Part shown: piece after piece, positions 13,565 to 21,880 of the stretch
Position numbering within the stretch: the stretch's first letter is position 1
How the letters are laid out: the number at the start of each line of letters is the position of its first letter
NCBI GenBank assembly: GCA_022511515.1
Contig: JAFLRP010000159.1
Coordinates: 1 to 35,195, forward strand
DNA length: 35,195 nt
Source: Acutalibacter sp.
GTDB lineage: Bacteria; Bacillota; Clostridia; Oscillospirales; Acutalibacteraceae
Reading direction: 5' to 3'
Position numbers and translations under genes: made by a program
Notes under the pieces: generated by a model
Database searches by the model: none
What the model saw: the letters and a program-made list of their open reading frames with translations, nothing else
What the model was told of the DNA's origin: nothing

Positions 13565-14917
13565 TCAAGTTGCTAAAACGCCGTGGTTGTCCTTTTGCAG
13601 GAGATACAGCTGCTCCTCCAGTCCGGACTCCCCGTCGATATAGACAAGGTAGGTTTTGCCCGTCTCTGCGGTGCACAAAAATTCCCAGCACAGCACTTCC
13701 TCTTGCCCGGGTGTGGGGATCACCGTGAGGTTGCTGCTTTCCACGGTGAGCCGCAGGCTGATATTTTGGGCGGCTTCTTTTTCCGACAGGGCAGGCGGAG
13801 CAAGCTCCCGCTCCCGGTGATTCATCAAATACCCCGTGGCGTCGTATTCCACCATGCCGCCCTCATTCAATTCGATCACCACCTTGATCAGGTCGGGATA
13901 GCAGATGATCTCCTCGTTATCGCTCTCGGAAAAGCGGGCAGTTCCGGCGAAATTGATGGTACAGAGGTTGTCATTCAGGAGATACCATGTTTCCCGAAAG
14001 GCGGGAATGCCCATTTCTTTCAGCAATTTCGAGGCCGCCAGCAGGGCGTCGGTGTAATCCAGATTGGATGCCTCCACTTCCCCGGATTTCTTGAAATAGG
14101 CAATTTCCCCGCCCAGTTTCGTCACCGCCACGTGGGAGTCCTCCCGGGTAAAGGAAAAGGCTGGAAGCTGACTGCCGCCCTCCCCTTGAGAGGACAAATC
14201 TTCTACAGAACAGCCCAAAAATTCAGCGGCGATTTGGGCGGCTTCTGTTTCGCTGATTTCCTGTTTTCCCTGTAAAAAAAGAGGCTCTTTCTGCCGGATA
14301 TGGTCGGAAAACGGACCATCGTACAGCAGGGCGGGGAATTGGGAAAATGCTTCCGCCACCTCATCGAAATCGTCGTCCAAAGACAGGGTGGGGGTTTCCA
14401 CGTTGTTTAAGAGACGCTTTACACTGCCGATGGAAAGTCCTTCGGTGGAAAGTTTAGCCTGGGCCTTTTGCAGCGCCTCCGATAAAATGCCGGCGTAGCG
14501 CTCTAAAGTCGTCAGGATTTCCAAGTCGCCATCCTCCTGCTGTCCCCCGGCGGCGGACCGGCGGGATAACGACAGGGCGTAGCTGCCGGTTTGGGACAGA
14601 AATTCGCTGATTTTTTCCGTCTTTTCCTGGGGAAAGGGCAGCGCCGCCATGGCTCCCTTTGCCCCGCCGCTCTGCTCCAAAAGCTGGGCGGAGACAGCGT
14701 TCTGCATGACGGCCGTGTTCACATAGGGCGCTTTCTGCAGCACGGACCGCAGTTCCTGTACGTAATCTGTCAAGTCCCCCAGTGCCCGGCGGTAGGAATA
14801 TTCCAGCTCGGTTTGGCTCTTGTTCAATGCGTAGCCCGTGTCCGCCCACAGCCCGCAAAGGGTGCAGAACACCGCCAAAAGAAGGGTAAATATCCGTATT
14901 TTCTCCCGTTTTTTCAT
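13565..14917 (-). CDS. ypeB: Germination protein YpeB
   Basis: This 450-residue protein has an N-terminal membrane anchor (MKKREKIRIFTLLLAVFCTL). A long helical region follows with the YpeB hallmark YRRALGDLTDYVQELRSVLQKAPY. The C-terminal half carries PepSY-like repeats: SETEAAQIAAEFLG near 230 and a final LSEKEAAQNISLRL near 390, ending with YIDGESGLEEQLYL. In Bacillus, YpeB is needed to place and protect the spore-cortex lytic enzyme SleB. Here no sleB is adjacent: the divergent neighbour is ruvC. The ATG at 14917 (AAGGAGAG upstream) is preferred over longer in-frame starts that would precede the membrane anchor. The protein shows that the organism makes endospores. Confidence 0.85.
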   Translation of the reverse strand: MKKREKIRIFTLLLAVFCTLCGLWADTGYALNKSQTELEYSYRRALGDLTDYVQELRSVLQKAPYVNTAVMQNAVSAQLLEQSGGAKGAMAALPFPQEKTEKISEFLSQTGSYALSLSRRSAAGGQQEDGDLEILTTLERYAGILSEALQKAQAKLSTEGLSIGSVKRLLNNVETPTLSLDDDFDEVAEAFSQFPALLYDGPFSDHIRQKEPLFLQGKQEISETEAAQIAAEFLGCSVEDLSSQGEGGSQLPAFSFTREDSHVAVTKLGGEIAYFKKSGEVEASNLDYTDALLAASKLLKEMGIPAFRETWYLLNDNLCTINFAGTARFSESDNEEIICYPDLIKVVIELNEGGMVEYDATGYLMNHRERELAPPALSEKEAAQNISLRLTVESSNLTVIPTPGQEEVLCWEFLCTAETGKTYLVYIDGESGLEEQLYLLQKDNHGVLAT

Positions 14918-15017
14918 ACTGTACTCTCCTTCGTTTTTTGAAAACATTTCACGGCTTAGTCTTTGCGGAAAATTTACGGAAATGCGAAAGTTTTCTCTGT
15001 TCAAAGCCGCCATTATA

Positions 15018-15026
15018 TGCTATACT
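15018..15026 (+). promoter_or_regulatory. Extended -10 promoter of ruvCAB
   Basis: TGCTATACT provides a TGn-extended -10 (15021-15026). The -35 region is poor. A transcript would start near 15033, ahead of the ribosome site at 15056-15062. Confidence 0.4.
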
Positions 15027-15069
15027 AACTTCGTATGTACCTATGAATATCAGTCAGGAGGGAAACGGC

Positions 15070-15594
15070 TTGCGGATTTTGGGAATCGACCCGGGGTATG
15101 CCATTGTGGGGTACGGCGTGGTAGAAGCAAAAGGCGGGCTGTACCTCCCGGTGGAGTACGGCGCCGTCACCACCAAGGCGGGGGAGGATTTCGGCCTGCG
15201 TCTAAAGGAAATCTACGAGGGCATGGTGGAGCTTTTGGAAACCCACAAGCCTCAGGCGGCGGCAGTGGAAAAGCTGTATTTTACCAACAACAAGACCACC
15301 GGTATCGGCGTGGCGGAGGCCCGAGGCGTGATTTTGCTGGCTCTTTCTCAGGCAGGCGTGCCCCTTTTTGAATACACGCCCATGCAGGTCAAGCAGGCGG
15401 TGACGGGCTACGGCAAGGCCTTGAAGCCCCAGGTGCAGGAAATGACCAGACGGCTGCTGAAATTAAAATCTGTCCCGAAGCCGGACGACACTGCCGACGC
15501 GCTGGCGCTGGCCATCTGTCATGGACAGGCGGCGGGGTCCGCATTGCGGAGAAGTATGTTGGAACGGGCAAGAGAACCGGGAAAAGTCATTTAG
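15070..15594 (+). CDS. ruvC: Holliday junction endonuclease RuvC
   Basis: This 174-residue protein begins (M)RILGIDPGYAIVGYGVVE. It resolves four-way DNA junctions during recombinational repair, together with RuvAB. Catalytic acids are visible: Asp7 in GIDPG, Glu in AAVEKLYF near residue 67, and Asp pair in KPDDTADALALAICH near 142-146. TTG at 15070 is taken as start because AGGAGGG ends 7 nt upstream and this places the first catalytic Asp at position 7, as in characterised RuvC. An in-frame ATG at 15043 has no ribosome site. It is followed by ruvA after 42 bp. Confidence 0.93.
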   Translation: MRILGIDPGYAIVGYGVVEAKGGLYLPVEYGAVTTKAGEDFGLRLKEIYEGMVELLETHKPQAAAVEKLYFTNNKTTGIGVAEARGVILLALSQAGVPLFEYTPMQVKQAVTGYGKALKPQVQEMTRRLLKLKSVPKPDDTADALALAICHGQAAGSALRRSMLERAREPGKVI

Positions 15595-15636
15595 CAAATG
15601 TTATGATAGAGTGAGAAAAAAGAGGGAGGAAAGAAA

Positions 15637-16239
15637 ATGTTTTACAGCTTGACGGGAAAGCTCATTCATACCGAGCCGGGCATGGCCGTACTGGACGTGG
15701 GCGGCGTGGCGTTCAAATGCTTCACCAGCATGAGCACCCTGCGAGGATTGCCCCGATTGAACGAGACCGCCACCCTGTACACCCATCTGAACGTACGGGA
15801 GGACGCTTTGGACCTCTTCGGTTTTCTCACTCAGGGAGAGCTGAACTGCTTCAAACTTCTGACGGGCATCAGCGGCGTGGGGCCCAAGGTAGCCATCGCC
15901 ATCTTGTCGGAGATGACCCCGGAGACCGTGGCGCTGGCTGCGGCGGCGGGGGACTCCAAACGGTTCACCCACGCAAACGGCGTAGGGCCGAAGCTGGCCC
16001 AGCGCATTGTGCTGGAGCTGAAAGACAAGGTCAAGAGTTTTTCCGCTGCCGGCCTGAGCATGGAAGACGTGGCCGCCGGAGGCCCCTCCGCGTCGGGCAA
16101 CGCGGCTCAGGCGGTGGAGGCTCTGGTCACACTGGGATATTCGCCCTCGGACGCCGCCGCCGCTGTGGGAAGATTGGATTCCGCATTGCCGCCGGAGGAA
16201 CTGATCCGGCTGGCGCTGAAATCCTTTGCCAGCAAATAG
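15637..16239 (+). CDS. ruvA: Holliday junction branch migration protein RuvA
   Basis: This 200-residue protein has the three RuvA domains. The N-terminal OB fold (FYSLTGKLIHTEPGMAVLDVGGVAF) is followed by tandem helix-hairpin-helix motifs (TGISGVGPKVAIAILS near 78-93 and HANGVGPKLAQRIVLELKDK near 112-131). After a flexible Ala/Gly/Ser linker comes the C-terminal RuvB-binding three-helix domain (VEALVTLGYSPSDAAAAV). It binds the four-way junction as a tetramer and recruits RuvB motors. GGAGG lies about 7 nt before the ATG, and ruvB follows 49 bp downstream. Confidence 0.95.
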   Translation: MFYSLTGKLIHTEPGMAVLDVGGVAFKCFTSMSTLRGLPRLNETATLYTHLNVREDALDLFGFLTQGELNCFKLLTGISGVGPKVAIAILSEMTPETVALAAAAGDSKRFTHANGVGPKLAQRIVLELKDKVKSFSAAGLSMEDVAAGGPSASGNAAQAVEALVTLGYSPSDAAAAVGRLDSALPPEELIRLALKSFASK

Positions 16240-16288
16240 GAGATGTGAAATTCATTAGAGCAGAAATACGGGAAAGGGGGAACAGGCC

Positions 16289-17401
16289 ATGATCGAGAAA
16301 ACCGGTGGAAAGAATAGCCCGCAGGAATACGGCATTGACTGGGACAAACAGGACGATCTGGATCTGGAAAACCGGCTGACGGACACGGAATATATCAGCG
16401 AGGACAGGGAAGTGGAAAATCCCCTGCGTCCTCGGACGTTTTCGGAATATATCGGCCAGGAAAAGGCCAAAGAAAACTTGAAGGTGTTCATCGAAGCGGC
16501 CAAGAGCCGAAGGGAAACGCTGGACCATGTGCTGCTGTACGGTCCGCCCGGTCTGGGCAAAACCACGCTGGCAGGCATCGTGGCAAACGAGCTGGGCGTG
16601 AATCTGCGCATTACCAGCGGTCCCGCCATCGAAAAGCCCGGAGACCTGGCTGCGCTGCTCACCAATTTGAGTCCGGGAGACGTGCTGTTCATCGACGAGG
16701 TGCACCGTCTGCCCCGGACCGTGGAAGAAATTCTGTACCCTGCCATGGAGGATTTCGCGCTTGACATCATCACCGGCAAGGGACAGATGGCGGCGTCCTA
16801 TCACCTGCCGTTGCCCCACTTTACGCTGGTGGGCGCGACAACAAGGGCTGGCCAGCTTTCCGCCCCCCTCAGGGACCGTTTCGGCGTGGTGCTGCGGCTG
16901 GAATTGTATTCTCCTCAGGAATTGGGAAAAATTGTCTCCCGCAGCGCCGGCATTCTGCAGGCTGAGATCGAGGCGGACGCGGCGCTGGAGATCGCTTCCC
17001 GCTCCCGTGGCACGCCCCGTATCGCCAACCGGCTGTTAAAGAGAGTGCGGGATTTTGCCGAGATCATGAGCGGCGGGGTCATTACCCTGAACACGGCCAA
17101 GATCGCGCTGGACAGGATGGAAGTGGACGAATTGGGGCTGGATCAAAGCGACCGGAACATGCTTTCCGCCATCATCAAGAATTACGGCGGCGGCCCGGTG
17201 GGACTGGAAACGCTGGCGGCGGCCATCGGCGAGGAGGCCGTCACCATCGAGGACGTGAACGAGCCCTACCTCATGCAGATCGGCTTTTTGGCCCGCACTC
17301 CCAGAGGGCGTGTGGCGACTCCGGCAGCCTATCTCCATTTGGGTTTACCCCTGCCGAAAAGTCAGGGCGAGCAGACCGGGCAGATGAAATTTGGGGAGTA
17401 G
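16289..17401 (+). CDS. ruvB: Holliday junction ATP-dependent DNA helicase RuvB
   Basis: An AAA+ motor of 370 residues that drives branch migration with RuvA. Walker A GPPGLGKT starts at Gly85, Walker B is LFIDEVHRL, sensor 1 is LVGATTRAG, and the arginine-finger region is PLRDRFGVV. The C-terminal winged helix includes [16 protein letters not shown] and the family ending [10 protein letters not shown]. The N-terminus carries about 40 extra acidic residues before the conserved [13 protein letters not shown], slightly longer than many RuvB proteins. AAAGGGGG precedes the ATG. It is the third gene of ruvCAB. Confidence 0.95.
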   Translation: MIEKTGGKNSPQEYGIDWDKQDDLDLENRLTDTEYISEDREVENPLRPRTFSEYIGQEKAKENLKVFIEAAKSRRETLDHVLLYGPPGLGKTTLAGIVANELGVNLRITSGPAIEKPGDLAALLTNLSPGDVLFIDEVHRLPRTVEEILYPAMEDFALDIITGKGQMAASYHLPLPHFTLVGATTRAGQLSAPLRDRFGVVLRLELYSPQELGKIVSRSAGILQAEIEADAALEIASRSRGTPRIANRLLKRVRDFAEIMSGGVITLNTAKIALDRMEVDELGLDQSDRNMLSAIIKNYGGGPVGLETLAAAIGEEAVTIEDVNEPYLMQIGFLARTPRGRVATPAAYLHLGLPLPKSQGEQTGQMKFGE

Positions 17402-17492
17402 GAGAGGGGCTTCAATCGTTATCTCGGTGGCGGGACTTGCAGCCGAAAGAAGGCAACCGCCGGTTATCGCGGTTGAAAAGAGGTTTTAAGGA

Positions 17493-17822
17493 ATGATCAC
17501 AGTCAATATTTATTACAGCGGGGAAAAAGGAAACGCCCGGAAATTCGCGGAGGAAATGACAAGCTCCGGGGTGGCGGATCGCATTCGCACCGAAACGGGA
17601 AATCTGCGGTATGAATATTTCTTCCCCATGGACGATCCCGAGACGGTTTTGCTGATCGACAGTTGGGCGGATCAGGCCGCACTGGACGTTCACCACGCGT
17701 CTCCCATGATGGGAGAGATTGCCGCTCTTCGGGAGAAGTACGGACTGCACATGAAGGTGGAGCGGTACATTTCCGACGAAGCGGGCATTCCCGAACAGGA
17801 TCAAGGCTTTATCAGAGCTTGA
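17493..17822 (+). CDS. Small ABM-domain protein (quinol monooxygenase-like)
   Basis: This 109-residue protein has the ferredoxin-like antibiotic biosynthesis monooxygenase (ABM) fold. It opens with ITVNIYYSGEKGNARKFAEEM, then GNLRYEYFFPMDDPETVLLIDSWADQAALDVHHASPMM, the conserved W.....D.H..S pattern of YgiN-like proteins. Members act on quinones or serve as small stress proteins; substrate prediction is not safe. It lies between ruvB (91 bp upstream, with a small CAACCGC/GCGGTTG hairpin in the gap) and glmM (37 bp downstream) on the same strand. AAGGA directly abuts the ATG with AGAGG further upstream, so initiation may be modest. Confidence 0.75.
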   Translation: MITVNIYYSGEKGNARKFAEEMTSSGVADRIRTETGNLRYEYFFPMDDPETVLLIDSWADQAALDVHHASPMMGEIAALREKYGLHMKVERYISDEAGIPEQDQGFIRA

Positions 17823-17859
17823 CAGACTGATTTTATTTTAGCATCGGAGGGTTTTACTT

Positions 17860-19212
17860 ATGGGTAGATTATTCGGAACAGACGGCATCAGAGGCATTGC
17901 CAATCAGGATTTGACCTGCGAGCTTGCCACTCAGCTTGGCCGGGCGGCGGCCTGTGTTTTGACCAATAAGAGCAACCGGCACCCCAAGGTGCTCATCGGC
18001 AAGGACACCCGGCTTTCTTCGGATATGCTGGAAACCGCCATGGCCGCGGGACTGTGCAGCATCGGCGCCAGCGTGGTGACCTTGGGCGTGGTGCCCACCC
18101 CCGCTGTGGCCTATCTGGTGGAGAAGTACAAGGCGGACGCCGGCGTGATGATCTCCGCCTCTCACAATTCCTACGAATACAACGGCATTAAGATCTTCTC
18201 CGGAGACGGCTTCAAGCTGCCGGATGATTTGGAGGAGCGCATTGAGGATATCATTTTGGGGAAATCCGACATTTCCGGCGAATTTCCTCTGGAGGACGGT
18301 ATCGGCACGGTGACCCACGCGGAGAACGCCGTGCGGGATTACATCGACCATGTGAAAAGCTCCGTCCATTTTTCGCTGGACGGGCTGCATATCGCCATCG
18401 ACACCGCCAACGGCTCCGCCAGCGCCACGGCGGAAACACTCTTTACCGAATTGGGCGCGAAGGTGGAAATGCTCCACGACAAGCCCGATGGGATCAATGT
18501 GAACCGGGATTGCGGCTCCACCCACATGGAGAGTCTCATCGAATACGTCAAGACTCATGAGGTGGACGCAGGCGTGGCCTTTGACGGCGACGCCGACCGC
18601 TGTCTGATGGTGGACGAACAGGGCAATTTTATTGACGGCGACTTTATCATGGCCATCTGCGCCATGGACATGAAGAGCCGGGGCAAGCTGGCGAAAAACA
18701 CCGTGGTGGGCACCATTATGACCAACATGGGTTTCCAGCGGTTCTGCGAGGAGCACGGCATGCATTTTGAGGCTACCAAGGTGGGCGACCGCTACGTGCT
18801 GGAGGAAATGCGGCTCTCCGGCTATAATTTCGGCGGCGAGCAAAGCGGACACGTGATTTTCCGGGATTTCGCCACCACCGGCGACGGGCAGCTCACTGCC
18901 TGCCAGCTTTTGAGCTTGCTGCGCAGGAGAGAGGGGAATCTTTCCTCTCTGGCCACTCTGATGCAGCGCTTCCCCCAGACCATTGTGAACCTGCAGGTCT
19001 CTCCGGAAGGCAAACTGGCCTTCTACACCGACCACAAGGTGCGCTCCGCCATCGACAAGGCGGCGGAGACTTTGGGCAAAGACGGGCGCATCATCGTCCG
19101 TCCCTCCGGCACAGAACCCCTGCTGCGCATCATGGTGGAGGGCAAGGAGGAAGACTTGATTGAAAAAATCGCCAATGACGTGGCCGAAGTCATCAAGGCG
19201 GAGCTGTGCTAA
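17860..19212 (+). CDS. glmM: Phosphoglucosamine mutase GlmM
   Basis: This 450-residue alpha-D-phosphohexomutase converts glucosamine-6-phosphate to glucosamine-1-phosphate for UDP-GlcNAc and peptidoglycan synthesis. It begins MGRLFGTDGIRGIAN, the GlmM opening. The phosphoserine loop is ISASHNSYEYNGIK with Ser101 as the phosphorylated residue; the usual ASHNP has Ser in place of Pro here, as in many Firmicutes. Mg-binding DGDADR begins at residue 242, and the sugar loop GGEQSGH lies near 326. The C-terminal phosphate-binding RPSGTEPLLRIMVEG is intact. GGAGG lies about 9 nt before the ATG. Confidence 0.96.
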   Translation: MGRLFGTDGIRGIANQDLTCELATQLGRAAACVLTNKSNRHPKVLIGKDTRLSSDMLETAMAAGLCSIGASVVTLGVVPTPAVAYLVEKYKADAGVMISASHNSYEYNGIKIFSGDGFKLPDDLEERIEDIILGKSDISGEFPLEDGIGTVTHAENAVRDYIDHVKSSVHFSLDGLHIAIDTANGSASATAETLFTELGAKVEMLHDKPDGINVNRDCGSTHMESLIEYVKTHEVDAGVAFDGDADRCLMVDEQGNFIDGDFIMAICAMDMKSRGKLAKNTVVGTIMTNMGFQRFCEEHGMHFEATKVGDRYVLEEMRLSGYNFGGEQSGHVIFRDFATTGDGQLTACQLLSLLRRREGNLSSLATLMQRFPQTIVNLQVSPEGKLAFYTDHKVRSAIDKAAETLGKDGRIIVRPSGTEPLLRIMVEGKEEDLIEKIANDVAEVIKAELC

Positions 19213-19260
19213 ATTTGCTGGAAGTATCTCCGCTATTGACAAAGAGAAAGGAAACAAACC

Positions 19261-19893
19261 ATGTTTTCTCTGGAAGATTACAAGCAGGACCCTTGCAGAG
19301 TTTCTTCCATTCCCTATTGGAAAGCCCGAAATATCGCAATACCCCCGAATATGAAAATTGTTCACGACAATGACTTTGACAAAAAGTTGTTGAAACATTA
19401 CACTGACAAGAGATTTTTCAGATTAGTACACCATCTGACAAGGATACCGGAGTTTTCCCATGCGGATATCACATTTGAAGTGATTCTACCGGGTAAAATT
19501 GATGAACTTGCAGAGATGATAAACCATTGCTATACCCATTCCGATATTTGTGTGTCCGCAGATTACGTCCAAGACTTAACTGCAACGCCGGTCTATTGCC
19601 CGGAATTGTGGATCGGTGCTTTTTCAGGCAGAAAGCTGATTGGCTCCATTCTTTGTGATTTTGACGGGGAGGTCGGCGAGGCGGTCATTGAATGGCTTCA
19701 GGTTCTGCCCGAATGCAGGGGCAAAGGGATTGCTTCAGCTCTGATCTGCGCGGCTTTGCAAAAGATGAACAATTTTGCGGATTTTGCGACGGTTTCCGGA
19801 GAATGTGAGAACAGTACAAACCCCGAACAAGTATATAGACATTGCGGATTTTCAGGAGACGATATATGGCACATTCTCCATGAGAAATCGTAG
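19261..19893 (+). CDS. GNAT-family acetyltransferase
   Basis: This 210-residue protein has a helical N-terminal extension ending in PYWKARNIAIPPNMKIVH, then a GNAT domain. Motif A is VIEWLQVLPECRGKGIASAL (about residues 139-159), whose RGKGIA forms the acetyl-CoA pyrophosphate loop, followed by a motif B segment ending YRHCGFSGDDIWH. The substrate is unknown. AAAGGAAA is present 6 nt before the ATG. By eye the gene is clearly richer in A+T than glmM and the methyltransferase on either side. A dispersed repeat follows it, both of which suggest acquisition by transfer (inference). Confidence 0.8.
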   Translation: MFSLEDYKQDPCRVSSIPYWKARNIAIPPNMKIVHDNDFDKKLLKHYTDKRFFRLVHHLTRIPEFSHADITFEVILPGKIDELAEMINHCYTHSDICVSADYVQDLTATPVYCPELWIGAFSGRKLIGSILCDFDGEVGEAVIEWLQVLPECRGKGIASALICAALQKMNNFADFATVSGECENSTNPEQVYRHCGFSGDDIWHILHEKS

Positions 19894-19956
19894 GAAAAAG
19901 GTTGGCTTTGTATTCTATCCCTTACATAGAAGCACTCACTTGCGGTTTTTGAGTGG

Positions 19957-20063
19957 GTCTATTAGGGGGCTCCGCCCCCTAATAGAAAAAATCGCGCACG
20001 GCAGCACTGACGAAAGCGCAGAAACTAAAATGCGCGAAAGCAGAAATTTAGGGAAAGAAAGCA
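19957..20063. repeat. Dispersed structured element, copy 2
   Basis: The hairpin CTATTAGGGGGC/GCCCCCTAATAG (19957-19984) is followed by stem TCGCGCA (19992-19998) / TGCGCGA (20031-20037) and a tail AAGCAGAAATTTAGGGAAAGA. Relative to copy 1 at 13396-13562, two stem pairs differ by compensatory change, and ~70 bp found between the two hairpins there is missing here. A further small hairpin, CACTCA/TGAGTG, lies just upstream (about 19933-19956). Confidence 0.5.
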
Positions 20064-20093
20064 TCCATATCAGCAAGAAATACGGAGTAAAAA

Positions 20094-20963
20094 ATGAGAA
20101 CAGCAGCATGGCAGGACTATGAAGTCCTCGACACCGGGGACGGGGAGAAATTGGAGCGCTGGGGGGATTTTTTCCTTGTGCGTCCCGACCCGCAAATCAT
20201 CTGGCACGGGGAGCGAAAAAATCCCCGCTGGAACATCCCCCACGCCCGGTACTTCCGCTCCAACACCGGCGGCGGACATTGGGAAACTTACCAAAAGATC
20301 CCGGAGGTATGGGAGATCGGCAGGAACGGCTTGCGTTTCCGCCTGAAAACCATGGGCTTTAAGCACACCGGGCTGTTCCCGGAGCAGGCGGTAAACTGGG
20401 ATTTCATGGAACAAAAAATCCGTGATGCCAACCGCCCTATCAAAGTGTTGAACCTGTTCGGCTACACCGGGGCGGCCACCCTTGCCTGCCTGAACGCCGG
20501 AGCTTCCGTCACCCATGTGGACGCGTCCAAGGGTATGGTGCAGTGGGCGAAGGAGAACGCGGCGGCTTCCCATTTGGAGGACCGACCCGTCCGCTGGCTG
20601 GTGGATGACTGCATCAAATTCGTCCAGCGGGAGCAGCGCCGGGGGAACACTTACGACGCCATTCTCATGGACCCGCCCTCCTACGGCAGAGGGCCGGGGG
20701 GAGAGGTCTGGCGGCTGGAAGAACAAATTCACGATTTGGTGGAACTTTGTCTGCCGGTGCTGTCAGATGAACCGCTGTTCTTTCTGTTGAGCTCTTACGC
20801 CACCGGGCTTTCTCCGGCGGTGATGGAATACTTATTACAGTTGATTTTGCAAAAACGGTTCGGCGGAAAAACATCCGCCGACGAGATTGGGCTGCCGATC
20901 ACGGACAGCGGCTTAGTACTTCCTTGCGGAAGTACGGCGATTTGGGAAACAGGGAATGGTTGA
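20094..20963 (+). CDS. Class I SAM-dependent methyltransferase, RlmI/RlmK-like
   Basis: This 289-residue protein has a small N-terminal beta-rich region with TMGFKHTGLFPEQAVNWDFM. The Rossmann methyltransferase core follows. Motif I is VLNLFGYTGAATLACLNAG near residue 122, the acidic loop HVDASKGMVQWAKEN binds the ribose, and motif IV is ILMDPPSYGRGPGGEVW near 194-210. This order resembles 23S rRNA m5C1962 methyltransferase RlmI, but the N-terminal PUA domain of RlmI is absent, so the target may be another nucleic acid. GGAG lies 8 nt before the ATG. Its 3' end comes within 14 bp of ecfA1. Confidence 0.8.
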   Translation: MRTAAWQDYEVLDTGDGEKLERWGDFFLVRPDPQIIWHGERKNPRWNIPHARYFRSNTGGGHWETYQKIPEVWEIGRNGLRFRLKTMGFKHTGLFPEQAVNWDFMEQKIRDANRPIKVLNLFGYTGAATLACLNAGASVTHVDASKGMVQWAKENAAASHLEDRPVRWLVDDCIKFVQREQRRGNTYDAILMDPPSYGRGPGGEVWRLEEQIHDLVELCLPVLSDEPLFFLLSSYATGLSPAVMEYLLQLILQKRFGGKTSADEIGLPITDSGLVLPCGSTAIWETGNG

Positions 20964-20977
20964 AAGGGGTAAGAAAA

Positions 20978-21880
20978 ATGCCTTTTCTGGAACTGAGGGA
21001 CGTGCGGTTTTCCTATGAACAGGAAAACCCGGACAGTCCTGAAGTACTTCACAGAATTTCACTCTCCATCGAGCAGGGAGAGTTTATCGCCCTTTTGGGG
21101 CATAACGGCTCCGGCAAATCCACGGTGGCGAAGCTCTTAAACGGTATGTTGGTCCCCACGGGGGGACAGGTGCTGGTAGACGGCATTGACACCGCTGTAG
21201 AAGAGCGGCAGTTGGACGTGCGCCGCCGGGTTGGGCTGGTGCAGCAGAATCCGGACAACCAGTTGGTGGCCGGCGTGGTGGAGGAGGACGTGGCCTTCGG
21301 ACCGGAAAATCTGGGGATTCCCTCGGAGGAGATCCGCCGCCGGGTGGATGAAGCGTTAAAAGCCGTGGGAATGTACGAGTACCGGGAAAGCGCGCCCCAT
21401 AAACTGTCCGGCGGGCAGAAGCAGCGGGTGGCCATTGCGGGCATCATCGCCATGGAGACCGCCTGCATCGTGTTGGACGAACCCACCGCCATGCTGGACC
21501 CAAGGGGCCGGGCGGAGGTCATGGAGACCGTCAAAAGATTAAACCGGGAAAAAAACATCACCGTGGTGCTCATCACCCATTACATGGAGGAAGCCGTTCA
21601 GGCCGGCCGGGTGGTGGTCATGGACGAGGGAACGATTTTGACAGACGGAACGCCGGAGGAAGTGTTCGGCAAGGTGGAGTTTTTGAAGCGCCACGGGCTG
21701 GACGTGCCTCAGGCCACCGAGCTTGTTTACCGGCTTTCCACTGCCGGCGTGAAGCTGGGGGAAATGCCCTTGAGCGCGGAGGAATGCGTCGAACTGTTTC
21801 GACAGTATTTGACAAATCATGCAGACGATAAAGGGGGAAGTGCCGGTGGCGATTCTGGAAACCAAAAACCTAAGCTATGA
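20978..21880 (+). CDS. ecfA1: ECF transporter ATPase EcfA1
   Basis: A 300-residue ABC ATPase of the energy-coupling factor transporter for vitamins or metals. Walker A is GHNGSGKST, the Q-loop is GLVQQNPDNQL, the signature is LSGGQKQRVA, Walker B is CIVLDEPTAMLD and the H-loop is LITHYMEEA. QQNPDNQ is typical of the EcfA1 (CbiO1) subgroup. GTG- and ATG-led longer forms are possible, but ATG 20978, after AAAGGGG and at MPFLELRDVRFSY, fits the family start. It overlaps ecfA2 by 35 bp. It forms the energising module with EcfA2 and EcfT, which is shared by several S-components; none is encoded here. Confidence 0.93.
   Translation: MPFLELRDVRFSYEQENPDSPEVLHRISLSIEQGEFIALLGHNGSGKSTVAKLLNGMLVPTGGQVLVDGIDTAVEERQLDVRRRVGLVQQNPDNQLVAGVVEEDVAFGPENLGIPSEEIRRRVDEALKAVGMYEYRESAPHKLSGGQKQRVAIAGIIAMETACIVLDEPTAMLDPRGRAEVMETVKRLNREKNITVVLITHYMEEAVQAGRVVVMDEGTILTDGTPEEVFGKVEFLKRHGLDVPQATELVYRLSTAGVKLGEMPLSAEECVELFRQYLTNHADDKGGSAGGDSGNQKPKL

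Noticed and set aside
14918-15069. Sigma-G promoter for ypeB in the divergent gap with ruvC
   Set aside because: A TATAAT exists on the minus strand (15017-15012), but no -35 or sigma-G pattern could be fitted with proper spacing.
17454-17475. Hairpin CAACCGC/GCGGTTG between ruvB and the ABM gene
   Set aside because: Short stem and no T tract; not convincing as a terminator or regulatory element.
17869-19398. Long open frame on the minus strand opposite glmM (509 codons), and similar long antisense frames opposite clpE (28547-29818), the oxidoreductase operon (12115-13416) and the sigma partner (6372-7568)
   Set aside because: Each lies opposite a well-supported gene, has His/Gln/Gly-rich composition typical of antisense frames in G+C-rich codons, and shows no recognisable domain.
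20924-20977. N-terminal extension of EcfA1
   Set aside because: It overlaps the methyltransferase end and lacks a ribosome site; family start is at 20978.
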